NCBI GenBank assembly: GCA_039720395.1
Contig: CM077826.1
Coordinates: 37,910,790 to 37,974,789, forward strand
Length of the DNA: 64,000 nt
Direction: 5' to 3'
From: Liquidambar formosana
Taxonomy: Eukaryota > Streptophyta > Magnoliopsida > Saxifragales > Altingiaceae
The translations under genes and the position numbers were made by a program. Under the pieces are notes generated by a model. It was not told the origin of the DNA, did not search any database, and saw only the letters and a program-made list of their open reading frames with translations. Shown here piece after piece: positions 43,703 to 63,502 of this stretch (position 1 is the stretch's first letter; each line of letters begins with the position of its first letter).

Positions 43703-44644
43703 TTAGAGAGACCAGTCATTCAAACAAGCCAAAATAACCGCAGCATCACCCTCAATCATAAAGTTGGTAATCCCTTCCTTTAGTGCCTTGAGAAGCCCCA
43801 TTCGAACAGCTTTAACTTCAACCACATCCGGATCCAAATGGACATCAACAGCATTCCATGCAAAAAGAAAAGATCCATAGGGGCCACGAATCACAACACT
43901 CAAAACAGAGAAAGAGGGACAGATGGCAACATCAAAATTCAACTTTAGCCATCCTGGAGGAGGAGGAGGGTTCCATGCTTGGTGTTCACGCCGTATTAAA
44001 GGGGAAGGAAGATAAGCCTTGGAGTATTCGCAGAAAGCACTTTCAATCTGTTTAATTAGCATTGAGGGATCTACCTTTTGTCCATAAAAAATAGAGCGGT
44101 TCCTAGCATGCCAAAGTTTCTTTATGAGAATAACAGAAAAAAGAAAGAACTGTGGGGCTAGCTCTTTATCTGGAAGACATCCAGAGCCATTCCCTAGGCA
44201 AAGTACGAGCCAATCAATGAGATTAAGATGCTGAAAATTTTCAATATGGAGAGACCATCTAGAAGACAGCCATAAGACCTCCACCACTTCACATTCCATG
44301 AACAAATGTTTTGCAGTGTCCACAGAATTTCCGCAAAAAGCACAAGAGCTATCAGGGATAAGGAATCGTGATGAAATGACGGCTCTCACAGGCAAAATAT
44401 TCCAAAAAATTTTCCACAAAAGAAGCTTGAAACATTCATGAATTTTGGAGTTCCACAAAGCAAGCCAGTCAGCCTTAGAAAGAGGGCCATGGGGTAAGGC
44501 TCGAGCACCAAGATTAGATAAATACATAGACTTGATAGAAAAAACACCATTAACATTCTTGGACCAGATGATTTTATCAAGACAAGGAGAAATAGGGAGT
44601 TGAATGGAAAGAATGTTGTCAGCTATACCAGGATCAAAAAGCAA
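43703..44644 (-). pseudogene. LINE zf-RVT and RNase H fragment
   Basis: The 313-codon frame holds the zinc-binding zf-RVT domain (IWSKNVNGVFSIKS, CAFCGNSVDTAKHLFMEC) and then a plant RNase H-like domain (WNPPPPPGWLKLNFDVA, VEVKAVRMGLLKAL). It stops within RNase H at NDWSL. The rest of that domain is readable down to about 43460 with further stops. Confidence 0.9.
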
Positions 44645-44662
44645 TTTGATTTTGTTTATATC

Positions 44663-45106
44663 CTAGCCACCAAGCGGTTGGAGAATGAGATCAAAAACAA
44701 AATTAACTCCATCACGACGTTCACCTATAGGGCGAGGATGCACGCCAAGAGAATTTGGTACCCATGGATCCTTCCAAAGGTCAATACTCCTACCATCACC
44801 AACTTTGTAACACACGCCAGTAGAGAGTAGATGTCTACTATTAATGATACCTCTCCAAACCCACGAGCCTTGCGTTGTATCATCAATCTCTTTGAATTCT
44901 TTACCTTGACAGTACTTTGACTTAAGGAGAGTAATCCAAGGTTTGTCAAGGCCAGAAGAAAGCATCCATCCCAACTTTGCCAGTAGCGCCTCATTCAAAT
45001 AAGCCATACACCGGAACCCCAAACCACCGGCACTCTTAGGGATGCACAAGGAATCCCAACATTTCAAAAAAAGACCTCTTCCTTTGTTTGGAGGGAAACC
45101 CACCAA
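44663..45106 (-). pseudogene. LINE reverse transcriptase thumb/C-terminal fragment
   Basis: The frame reads CIPKSAGGLGFRCMAYLNEA, LLAKLGWML, then the VGDGRSIDLWKDPW block typical of plant L1 proteins between RT and zf-RVT. It is out of frame with the RT core upstream. Confidence 0.88.
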
Positions 45107-45312
45107 AAATTACAAATCTTGGCATCGATAGAATCACAAATGGACCTAGGAAGGTTAAACACTAACATGGACTAGGTACGAATAGTAGACACAACTGCTC
45201 TAATAAGGGTGCTCCTACCAGCTTGAGAGAGAGTATGGGCTTTCCAACTACAGATACGGTTAGAAACTTTGTCAACAATGTCCACAAATGCTTCCTTTTT
45301 AGAGATTCCAAC

Positions 45313-45774
45313 TCAGAGAAGGAGATCCAAATACTTTGAACCACCTGTAGCCTTCTGAAGATCAAGCTGGGAGCATATTTGAGAAGCAGCATGGCCAGAG
45401 AAATTTTTACTAAAATGGATCTTTGATTTACCTTTATTAATTGACTGGCCCGACCATGAGCAAAAAGTAGTGAAGCATTGAAGGATTGCCTCTGCCTCAG
45501 AAAGAGTAGTATAACTAAAAATGATGAGGTCGTCTGCGAAAAGAAGGTGTGAGATGGCTAGGCTGCTACGAGAAGCTTTGATACCATAAATGAAACCTCT
45601 AGATTCAGCACGCACAAGAAGCTTAGGTAGCACTTTAGAGCATAAAATGAATAGAGATAGGCAGAGAGGGTCCCCTTGTCTGAGTCCTCTATGAGACTTG
45701 AAAATACCAATAGGTCCACCATTAACCAAAGTGGAGAAGGAAGGAGTAGAAATACATTGATAAATCCAATTCAT
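45313..45774 (-). pseudogene. LINE reverse transcriptase core fragment
   Basis: A 153-codon frame with the RT blocks SHRGLRQGDPLCLSLF and HLLFADDLIIFS (catalytic FADD) and the GQSINKGKSKIHFS block. It belongs to the truncated L1 at 43440-45845. A stop just upstream (after FGFNP) separates it from the preceding AYDKVEW block. Confidence 0.9.
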
Positions 45775-45863
45775 CTAAATAGGATTAAAACCAAAACATT
45801 TCAAAATTTCCATCAAGAAAGGCCATTCCACCTTGTCGTATGCTCGAAGAAGGGAAGTGAGTT

Positions 45864-47125
45864 ACAAGTCTATTTAGGGTTATATTTTAATTGTCTAAGT
45901 GGATCAATTAGGAGATAACGTATATGTGAAAAGGTTAGTAGTGATCTAATAAAAACTTTATGGAAGCTATAATTACAACTAGATAACAATATAGAATCAA
46001 AACGACATAATTATGAGGCGAAACGATATCGTTTTGCCTAACCTGGACATCATATTACATGGATCATAGTGGCGAGATTGTTCTAAACGCATCATCTTGG
46101 CTACCAATGTCAAAAGGAAGTGACACCTCTGGCTTCTTCAAAATCATGGCTCGCTATTACTGGTACAAATAGGCAACACCTCGATTGGACATTGAAATAA
46201 CAGAACATCTTTGATTACTTTTTCCCAAAAATGATGCGCATAGAAAGTCCATGATACTTTCCCAACTAAATCCAAAGTCTCCGCAAGAGATTGTACGTAC
46301 TCTGAATAAAACGATGCCAACTACTTGACTTTCATGAAAAAGAAATGCCAAATAGTATAGTGATACCTTGTCATGACCTATTACATGGGCTTGGAAGTAT
46401 GCTAACTAACTTCTAGGGCTATATCGAAGAGGAATCTTCACTTGCTTTTTAGGTTAAAAAAGTGCCCATTGAGTCCTTTAAAAGAGTCTAGTTTATCACC
46501 CAGAGAGTTTCGTTTAAAGCTATTGTAAGAGGTTGGGAAGTTGTTAGGCACCTAACTTCGCTTCGTCAGAAGATTGACCCTCACTTTTAAAGAAAAGATA
46601 TAATTAGCCTAAATCTAACTCATGCAAAAAATAAATAAATAAGTAAAAATAAAAAGAAAGGAAGGAAATTATGATAATATGTAGAAAGTAAAATAAAACT
46701 ATAATAGTGATGAAATAAACTAAATACGCATACTATAAACATTCTTGGAAATCAACCAAAACTATGTGTACATGCCTAATTAGCATGTGTATGCATACAT
46801 GTGGGTTGTGTATGTAGATATATTTAACCTTATGCATATTATAGACATGGAAAATAAAAACCTAATCTTACACGCATGAAAAGATATTAAAAATAAACTA
46901 CTAAACGCTATCATGTTTTAAGCGACATAAAACAAAATCCTAATTAGCTAATCATGCTTGAAATAGAATAAGGGTCCAAATAAACATGCTTTGAATTAAA
47001 ACAAAAGAATTAAGAAAAAAAAAACCTAAATATTATTCATAAGTGTATGTATAAACCAAAGCGATGTATGCATATAGTTTGTATGCGTACGTTGCTTTAC
47101 GCATAAACTCATAAAAATCGCCGAA
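45864..47125. other. Spacer, possible old LTR material
   Basis: No gene is recognised. It contains the palindrome CGAAACGATATCGTTTTG (46019-46036) and words such as TGTGTATGCATACATG. AT-rich. Confidence 0.4.
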
Positions 47126-47214
47126 TCCTATGAAGCATACCTCGATAAACCCTCTAGTAAAGCCTACCACCAGATTTGAATCTCTACTGGTGTTGCTTCT
47201 TGCCAGATTCATAT

Positions 47215-47745
47215 TGGTTGGTGGTAGGCCTTGTCATTGGGTCAAGCTTGGGCTTTTTTCTTGGGCTGGGTTGGGCTTTTTAGGCTTATACTATTCATTG
47301 GACTGGGCTGGGCTATGAAGGAAAATATGAAGCTTAGGCCTAGCCCATGGGCTTGGGCTTTTTCAGGCTTCGAGCTAAAGCCATAGTAACTTACTGTTAG
47401 TGATATAACAAAATAAAAAAAAAAGGTGAAAAATTACCTTTTGGTGGCTACTTCCCATCGTAGTACCAAAACAGAGGACATTAGTAATCACTTTGTATTA
47501 AATTGACTATCTATTTGTAGTAAGGTAATAGAAAATACCATGTTATTAGTATTAATCTGGGAACTGATCACCAAAAGACACTTTCCCAAAAATTTGGAAA
47601 ATATTCATAATGATATATTATGCTATAATGTCAGGCTTCGGGTCAGGCTCGGGCTTTAACTAAAGGCCAAGCCTAGCCCAAAGGTATTTGGGCTGGGCTC
47701 GGGCTGGGCTTTTTCCTTTGAGTTTCGGGCTACCCATAGGCCTAA
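47215..47745. repeat. GGGCTTGGGC-rich inverted-repeat region (probable MITE)
   Basis: Both ends are made of GGGCT(T/C)GGGC-like words in the same strand (CTTGGGCTGGGTTGGGC at 47255; GGGCTGGGCTCGGGCTGGGC at 47690), with an AT-rich centre. Such end composition is seen in some non-autonomous plant hAT elements. No target duplication was found. Confidence 0.35.
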
Positions 47746-48032
47746 CTGCCAGTGAGAACGGTTCAAGGGAGGGAGGGGGTTGTGTATGATCGTGTGTTTA
47801 GTCAACGATGAGAGGGAGAAGTGAAGTAGTTCGAAGGAAGGAAGGGGTTGTGTTTGATCGATGAGGGAAAGTTGAAGGAGGGGAAGGAGAGGGTTATCTA
47901 AATGGGTCCATCTGATAAGCATCAAACTATTTTTGGGGTCATTGGATCGTGTTTAGTGAAGGTAGATGGATAAGATTAAATGGGTTGGTATACCCTTAAG
48001 TTAGCAGCTGCTGACTTGAGCAGCACTATATA

Positions 48033-48071
<39 letters not shown>

Positions 48072-48074
<3 letters not shown>

Positions 48075-48245
48075 ATGATGATTAGGTAAGCACGTGCTGA
48101 CATAACTTATATCAACACATGCATTGGAGGTTTTACTTTGTGCATTAGTGGGTTATAGGGCACATTGGGTCAATGCACAAGGTACAACCCTCAATGCATG
48201 GTGTTGATATAACTTATATCAACACATGCTGAACTAATCAAGATT
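48072..48245. mobile_element. CACGTG-family foldback MITE, copy 6
   Basis: AAGCACGTGCTGACATAACTT at the left and GATATAACTTATATCAACAC at the right, with GCATTAGTGGG and CACAAGGTACAACCCTCAATG between. It lies between (TA)n tracts, as do the copies at 18-20 kb. Confidence 0.6.
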
Positions 48246-48265
48246 GATATATATATATATATATA

Positions 48266-48526
48266 CTCCCTCCATTCCTAATTAACTATCCCCCTTGAAA
48301 AAACACGCTTTTTTAGGAGACTTTATTAAATGTTTTCATATCAACACATATCTTTCAACATTCCAATTTTACCCTCAAGTGTACAAAACATTGTAAAAAG
48401 AAAGAATACCCTTTCAAGGGTATTCTAAAAAATCAAATAAGAAAAATCATTGACTTTTTGAATATGACAATAATTTTGGAACATCCTAGAAAGAAAAGTA
48501 GGCCACTTAAATAGGAACAGAGAGAG
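48266..48526. mobile_element. Stowaway MITE (Tc1/Mariner type), 261 bp
   Basis: TIRs CTCCCTCCATTCCTA on the left and CTCTCTCTGTTCCTA read inward on the right, flanked by TA on both sides (48264-48265, 48527-48528). Confidence 0.85.
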
Positions 48527-48717
48527 TATAACCCTAAAATAGTATAAGGGAAGAGGGTAACTCCATTGTAATATTAATATTTTACATGGTGGATTTTGTG
48601 GTTCTCATTGGTTTTACCATACAAAGGGGTTGTCCACTTAAAACTCTCTCCAACTTTTTCTCAATCTTCTTTATTTTCTCCAAGTTTGTCCCACTTATGG
48701 ATTATCGAGTGGGAAAG

Positions 48718-48875
48718 GGATTTGGTGTTGTTACAACACCATGCTATGTGTGATCGTGTGGTTGGTATGTTGTTAGCTATGCGATCGTGCACTATTCACC
48801 ATGCATGATTGCATGGTTGACAACAGACCAACCATATGATCACACACAACATGGTGCTGTAACAATACTAAATCC
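48718..48875. repeat. Long hairpin, arms of about 57 bp
   Basis: The left arm GGATTTGGTGTTGTTACAAC... (48718-48776) is complementary to the right arm ending ...GTAACAATACTAAATCC (48819-48875), with about 85% pairing by eye and a loop of about 40 bases. It could be a small foldback element or a young inverted duplication able to make small RNAs. Confidence 0.65.
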
Positions 48876-50040
48876 AAATCGTACCGAGTGAGGCTGTTCC
48901 TTTCACATTCAGTGATGATGATAGTTGATTACCAGCAAACCAATCACGTCATGTCATGTTTAACATCTCATGATTGATGATATTTTTCACATACAAAGTC
49001 CATCATGGAAAATCCTCAAATCCTCCATCTCGATTTATAAGTGACTATCTTTTTTTCCATTTTTTTTTGGGGTGAAAAACTAAAATAATATTAACAATAA
49101 ATAGAAGAACAATTACATCGTGATATAGCAACATTCTTCACATCTTTTTGAATCACATTCCAAAGCTTTCTAAGAAACCTATTTTCCCAAATATTTACAT
49201 TATTATAATAATATCTCATATTTACTATACAATCGGCCACTCAATTAGCTTGCCTAAACACATGTTCAATAACGATCTAATCAACATAACCAAATAAATG
49301 CCAAATATCTTGAACAAGATAAATGACCATTTTAAAAATAACCGGCTAATTGATTGCACGAAAGACAAAAAATGAAAATGCAAACAACTACCTACATGAT
49401 TCAAGCGGTGGAGGATCTTGAAAACTTTGTTTTTGTTTTGTTTTGTTTTTTTTTTTTGTTTTTCCCAAATGGAAGATGTTGAAACCCAGTTGGAGTCGTT
49501 GGTGGTCCACTAAGAAGTGCGGACATAGATACGTGACACAGGTACGATATGACACGGATACACAAACACAATAATCCTCAAAATTTTAGATACGACACGG
49601 TGGGGATACGACATTAATAGAATATTTATTTTTATACATATAATTATAAAAGGTCATGTAACATCGCATAAATTATTTAAAATGCATACCTTTGTATTGT
49701 TTTTATAAATCTAATAAAGTTGTAAGTAGAAAATGTATGACCAAAAAAAAAATAATAATAATAATAATAATAATTAACAAAAAGAAGGGGTAAAAATGCC
49801 AAAGGGAGAGGTGTTGGACAAGTGTCGTGTTTGATATGTGTCTATGTTGAACATAGCCTTTGGGAAAGTGTCTGTGCTTCCTAGGTGGTCTGACAAGACC
49901 ATTATCTGCAATGAACAACTGAAATGGGACTTTTGGCTTAAAGCAAGATGTTGCACTAGGAGGACAAGTACAAGAAGTAAATAGACTTTAACAATCATCC
50001 CTAACAATAGGATTTTGGGGAAATTAGTAATAACCCCTAT
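48876..50040. other. Spacer with a possible MITE
   Basis: Around 49512-49880 the ends (AAGTGCGGACATAGATACGT and the complement of CATAGCCTTTGGGAAAGTGTC) share GACAC(A/G)-type words reminiscent of hAT MITEs. The boundary is unclear. A (TAA)n tract lies at 49750-49774. No gene. Confidence 0.35.
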
Positions 50041-50041
50041 T

Positions 50042-51326
50042 AGGGGACTACTTTTAACAAAAAACACACCATAAGATTTTTTAACTCCAAAACCCCTTTT
50101 TTAAAAGATTCTTTAAGCAATAGGAAATGTTTTTTTTTTAAAATACTTGTTTTAACCTTTTATATTTTGGGGTATGTTTCAAACCAGATTCGTAGAAGAA
50201 GAAGAAGGGAAGGGCAGGCGGAGAGAGAGAGAGAGAGAGAGAGAGGGTTGTGAAGATCTGGAAGGTGAAGAAGAAGAAGAAGAAGAAAAAACAGATTTGG
50301 AGAGAGAGAGAGAGGGGTAGAGGGAAAAAGAGAAAGAAAGGGAGGGGTTGTGAAGATTAGAGAGATGAAAAAGAAGAAGAAAAAGAAAAACCAGATTTGG
50401 AAAAAAAAAAACTAGATCTGAAAAACGAGATTTTCTTCTCTAACGACGACTGAACTTCTTCGACTACCACCCCGCCATGGCTGTCATTTTCATTTATTTA
50501 TTATTTTTTTTATATGTATTTGTTTGCAACTTTAGATCTGTTGATTTTTAAGAGCTGTTTTGGGGGTTGCTATTGTAGTGGTTTTGTCAAAACATAAAAT
50601 AACAAGTTGCCATTGTGTTGCTGTATAATTTTTCAATGACAATAGTAAACTATTACTATTGTAGTGTTTTTTTATATTTTTTCAAAGACAATAATATTCT
50701 GTTACTATGTAGTGTATAAACTTTTTAAAACACACAATAGTAAACTGGTACTGTTGTTTGTGTAATTTTTTCAAAGCACATAATAGTAAACCAACAGTAA
50801 AGTGATACTGTCACACAAACTAACTACTAACAGCAAAGTAATACTATTGCACAAACTTACAAACAGTAAACTGATACGGTTGCATAAACAAATTGGTACA
50901 ATTTGATACTGTTGCTATTCAAATACACTAGCAATAGTAAAGTGATTTTGTTGCAATGCTTTAGGATAAATAAAGGGTTATGTTTTACTATCTAACAAAT
51001 CAAAATTATCCATGAACAACATTAACACTTTACTGTTGGTGATTTTTTTGTCAATACATGTGTAAAAAAGGGCCAAAAACTTCCTAACAGTTATTTACCT
51101 TCTCGCATGCGCATACGCGTGCGCGCGCACACACACGCGCACGCGCACACACACGCGCACAAATTGTAGATCTAGAGTTTGGAGTTGGAGATAAAAATAA
51201 GAAGAAGAAGGATGAGGGCATTCTTGTCCATATCGTGGTAAAAGGGGTTTTTACTAATTTGTTTCTTTTATAGGACCCATTAAACTGCTCTTATACTTAG
51301 GGGTTTGGCCAAAAGTCCCTAGAATT
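50042..51326. mobile_element. Possible long-TIR element downstream of PDS
   Basis: The left end (GGGGACTACTTTTAACAAAA, then AAACCCCTTTTT) resembles the inverse of the right end (GGTAAAAGGGGTTTTTACTA ... GGCCAAAAGTCCCTAG). No target duplication was found. The interior has (GA)n and (GAA)n tracts, a degenerate palindromic repeat (50635-50965) and an (RY)n GCGCAC tract (51105-51160). Confidence 0.35.
50635..50965. repeat. Degenerate palindromic repeat AATAGTAAACTGGTACTGTTG
   Basis: About eight spaced copies of AACAGTAAAcTGaTACTGTT-type palindromes in 330 bp. Most units can fold on themselves. Confidence 0.6.
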
Positions 51327-51329
51327 TTC

Positions 51330-51878
51330 TTGTCTATGTTTAGACACAAAAAGCATATACGAGAACCACTACTAAAAGAGTTTGGCTTTAGTACAGCGGT
51401 GGGAAAACTCGGCACCGTACTGAGGTCCCCACCACGGTTAGGTGATGAATTGGATGGCATAAATCAAAAGTTGCTCATTAAATGTAATTTTGGTTATTTT
51501 AGCAGCAACTTTTTAAACTTTTGATATAAGCCGTCTAACCCATCATCAATGGTGGTGAGGACCCCAGCATGGTGTCGAGTTTCCCTACCTCAGCTTGGCA
51601 CTGAATCCAAACTCTTGTGGAGGGAAAAAATAAATACGGACATGGGAGTGTCGGAGGTATCCTTTGATGGAAAGTTTACTTTTAAAGAGCTCGACAACAT
51701 TACAATAGCATATATTACTCATTCTTATAGGTGAAGAATAATTTTGTTTTTATCTACTTTCGTTTGGTAACAGAGGCAAATGGTATTTAAATTGTTAACT
51801 TCTCATTGATCCACAACCTCGGTGATTCTCAGGCATTGTTGCAAGATTTGTCCCCGACTTCCAAGTCAAGTGGTTTAA
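51330..51878 (-). other. PDS 3' flank including the 3' UTR
   Basis: No gene on either strand. The PDS 3' UTR must start here, but the polyadenylation site cannot be fixed from the sequence. Confidence 0.5.
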
Positions 51879-60531
<8,653 letters not shown>

Positions 60532-60683
60532 CTAAAAAGGACAAGAAAAATCATCAATTGTTTATGAATCTGCAAAATTTAAGTTACCTTGCAAAGAGTG
60601 CACAAATTTCAATAGATCAACTAATAAATAGGCTATATACAACTCAACTTAAATTACGTACACCCTGTTTTAACCCCACTCCT

Positions 60684-60689
60684 TTTTTT

Positions 60690-60720
<31 letters not shown>

Positions 60721-60724
60721 GGGG
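60684..60724. repeat. T17 followed by G24
   Basis: Adjacent T and G homopolymers. Similar G runs occur at 8258-8276 and 54138-54159. Their lengths may be assembly artefacts. Confidence 0.85.
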
Positions 60725-62353
60725 TGGTTGTAGTCAGCCCAACTAATCATGGGGACACAAGTAAGTTTTCAAAGTGTCTAGAATGTTTAGCACGTGCATT
60801 TAACTATTATTCAAATATCCACATAATGTATGAACAGATTAAGAAGGTATATGAGCAAGCTTCTAAAGAACTAGATTGTGTACTTCTCTTCCTTTGTTAG
60901 ACATGCTTGTCATATGTACAAATGTACAACAACTACTTCAATAATTTTAAAATTTTCACATAAAGTGTTGAATAACTTGTACAATATTCGATGTCTATCA
61001 GTACTATAAGTCAGAAGGGTATTTTTGTACTTTTACTGTTAGTGATATCAATAAGTTATAGAGGAGAGAAACCTAATTTTCTCTCTTTCTTCGTCCTTTT
61101 TTTTTCCCTCCTTTTTCTCTTTTCTTTTCTCTTTGTTCACCTGATTTCTGCACTAAATTCAACTTGGTATCATAGTCGTCGATCCATTGTTGTCGAAGTA
61201 TAGAAAAATTGTCGAACAACCCATGTTGACGTCATCCATACGGATGCTGACACCAACCATACGGATGCTAATGTCAGCAGGGTTTTGAATCTCCCGCCAT
61301 GTTTTTCCCGATGATAGGAAGCTACTAGTGAATATTCATGGCCATCCAACTTGATTTGGTAGGTCATTTATATTTTTCTTTGATTTTCGGCAAAGAGGAG
61401 CTATATTTTTCAATCTGTTGCTTAGGTAATTTTGAATGCAACTATCTGCCTTAGTCCACACCAGATGGGTTCAAAATTGAGCCTTGATTTTTTCCAGTGT
61501 ATTAAAAAACGCTCACTGGGAAAGCCCTTGGGCGCGTTTCGGGGCTTTTGGGGGGTACTACGTCTTAAGGCGTAGAAAAAAAAAATGGAAACTCCACTTA
61601 GGTGCATGCCTTGGTGCGCACACCCAAGACTCAAAAAGCGCCTTTTTTTACGCACAATTGGTTAGGGCGTATGCCTACCAATACTGAACTAAAACTAACC
61701 AAAGAATACCAAAACATCTGTGTTTTGGTGTATATCATCAATTCAAAGCCCTAAGGCCCCTAACCCCTCTGTTTCGTAAACCAAAATTGCTGAGAAGAGG
61801 AGAATAGAGGAGGAATGAGAACAGAGCAGATAGCTAGTTGAGGATGTGACGGCGAAGATTCCATGGCTTTCGATGTCAAAACAATGGTCAGTGGTGAGAT
61901 CAAGGTCATCGTCGACGCAAGGACAGACGACGAGGGGCATGGTTGACTTTGGCTTGCTGATAAAGTGATGGTAGTCATAGCCCTAACCCTTTTCTGATCG
62001 AGCAGTGGTCTGGATTTTTGTCTTTCTGATGTGAGGCTTAGGGTTCGAGACCCTTCTTTTTAATTGACAGAAAGGCTTTCCCTTTTTTTTTTTTCCTTCT
62101 TTGATTTATTATTATCCTTTTTTTTTTTTTTTTTTTTTTTTACAATCACTGCTCCTCATTTTATCATAAATCCAAACCAACCCGAGTCAAACACAACCTC
62201 GGTCAAACTAAGGCTTTCACTTTTCATTTTTTTCCAGTCACAGCCACACCTTTTTGTAACTCTATATATACCATCAAACATAGGTTCTAGCTTATTTTTA
62301 TAAGGCTTTAGTCAAACACAACCTCAGTTTAATTTTATATATATATACACAAG

Positions 62354-63502
62354 GACTTAAATATCCATATCGACGGGTATATCAATGGTCCAAAAATACA
62401 GATATATTGATGGATATATCGAAAATATCGATGTCGAATTAGAGATATGACGGATATTATTAGTTAAACATGGAAATTTTCATTAAAACTCTGGAAAACA
62501 TTGATTTAGACTCAAATACATAATTTATAATCAAAAGATTGCAATTTAAATGGTCCTTAAGACTATTACCTGTTGTGTAGGGTATAAAAAGTATATTACG
62601 CTGAGAAGATAAAAATTAAAAATTTATGCAAACTCAACATCTAAATGTCAATTCCATTAAAGAGTTAATATATATATATATAAAGTGCCATTAGATCAAA
62701 GGCCATTGACTTGAAATTATATCTTAAAATATGCTGATAAAAAAAAAAAATCTTAAAATATGTGAAAAGGTTAAACATAGTTATTAAAAGAAAAGAAAAG
62801 AAAAAAAGAAAAAGAATTATCACTACAAAAAAAATATATAAAAAATGAGTAGGGGTCTTTTTGAAAAGGTTACAAAACTAGAAGTAGCATTTGCAAAAAT
62901 ATGTACAAAGTGGACCTTTTATTATTAAAAAAAAAGGAGTTTATAAAGTGATAAATCACTTATTTGTCATGTGAGGACTAGACAAATGAGAAGGGGGCAA
63001 GGGGCTCAAGTGTTCCACACAGAAGCTAAATGAAGCTTCCATGGAGGTTTGCCATGATGTCGATGGCCTAGTCGACGGCAATGAACCCAGCGAGGGATGG
63101 CGGCAGCAGCTTGTTCCAGGTATGTAAAGTGTCTTCATCTTCTTCTTCTCCTTCTCTGACAATGGCTGCTTCTTCTTCTTCTTCTTCTTCTTCTCCTTCT
63201 CCAATGAAGACAAGGACAATGAGGACTGCATTGTCTCTTCTTGTTCTTATTCTTCTTCTTCTTCTTCTTCTTCTTCTCTAAAGTCGAATTTGGCTGATAT
63301 ATCTCATCGATACACTAATATAGACCATATCACCTTGATAATTTGTGAAAATTTGACAAAATTCATGGAATTTTCCGATAAACTCGATATCTTGCAGATA
63401 TATTGTTCGATAAAATATCAAAAAGATATAGCAGTAGGAAATCGTATCGGAGGTCACCAATACATCGATATATATTGTCGATATTCTTGATTTTTAAGTC
63501 CA
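62354..63502. mobile_element. GATATATCG-rich inverted-repeat element
   Basis: The left end GGACTTAAATATCCATATCG and the right end read inward, GGACTTAAAAATCAAGAATA, are inverted. Both are followed by repeated GATATATCGA-type words for about 120-200 bp. The centre has (TTC)n. Flanking duplications were not identified, so the exact limits are uncertain. Confidence 0.5.

Larger units (their letters stand above)
43440..45845 (-). mobile_element. 5'-truncated L1-type LINE, 2.4 kb
   Basis: A perfect 18-bp target duplication gaagaagggaagtgagtt flanks it (43422-43439 and 45846-45863). The plus-strand T run at 43440-43455 is its poly(A) tail, so it lies on the minus strand. It begins in mid reverse transcriptase (AYDKVEWPFL), keeps the FADD active-site block (45520-45550 region) and the zf-RVT domain, and ends with a plant-type RNase H. 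Stops and frame changes interrupt it. The ORF1 and endonuclease regions are absent, as expected from incomplete reverse transcription. Confidence 0.92.

Noticed and set aside
49970..51330. Perfect target duplication for the TIR-like region next to PDS
   Set aside because: I looked for 8-11 bp flanking repeats and found none, so the element is kept only at low confidence.
61484..61687. Coding ORF with GCGCC-rich words
   Set aside because: The stretch has inverted GCGCTT/AAGCGC words suggesting a foldback remnant; no protein similarity recognised.
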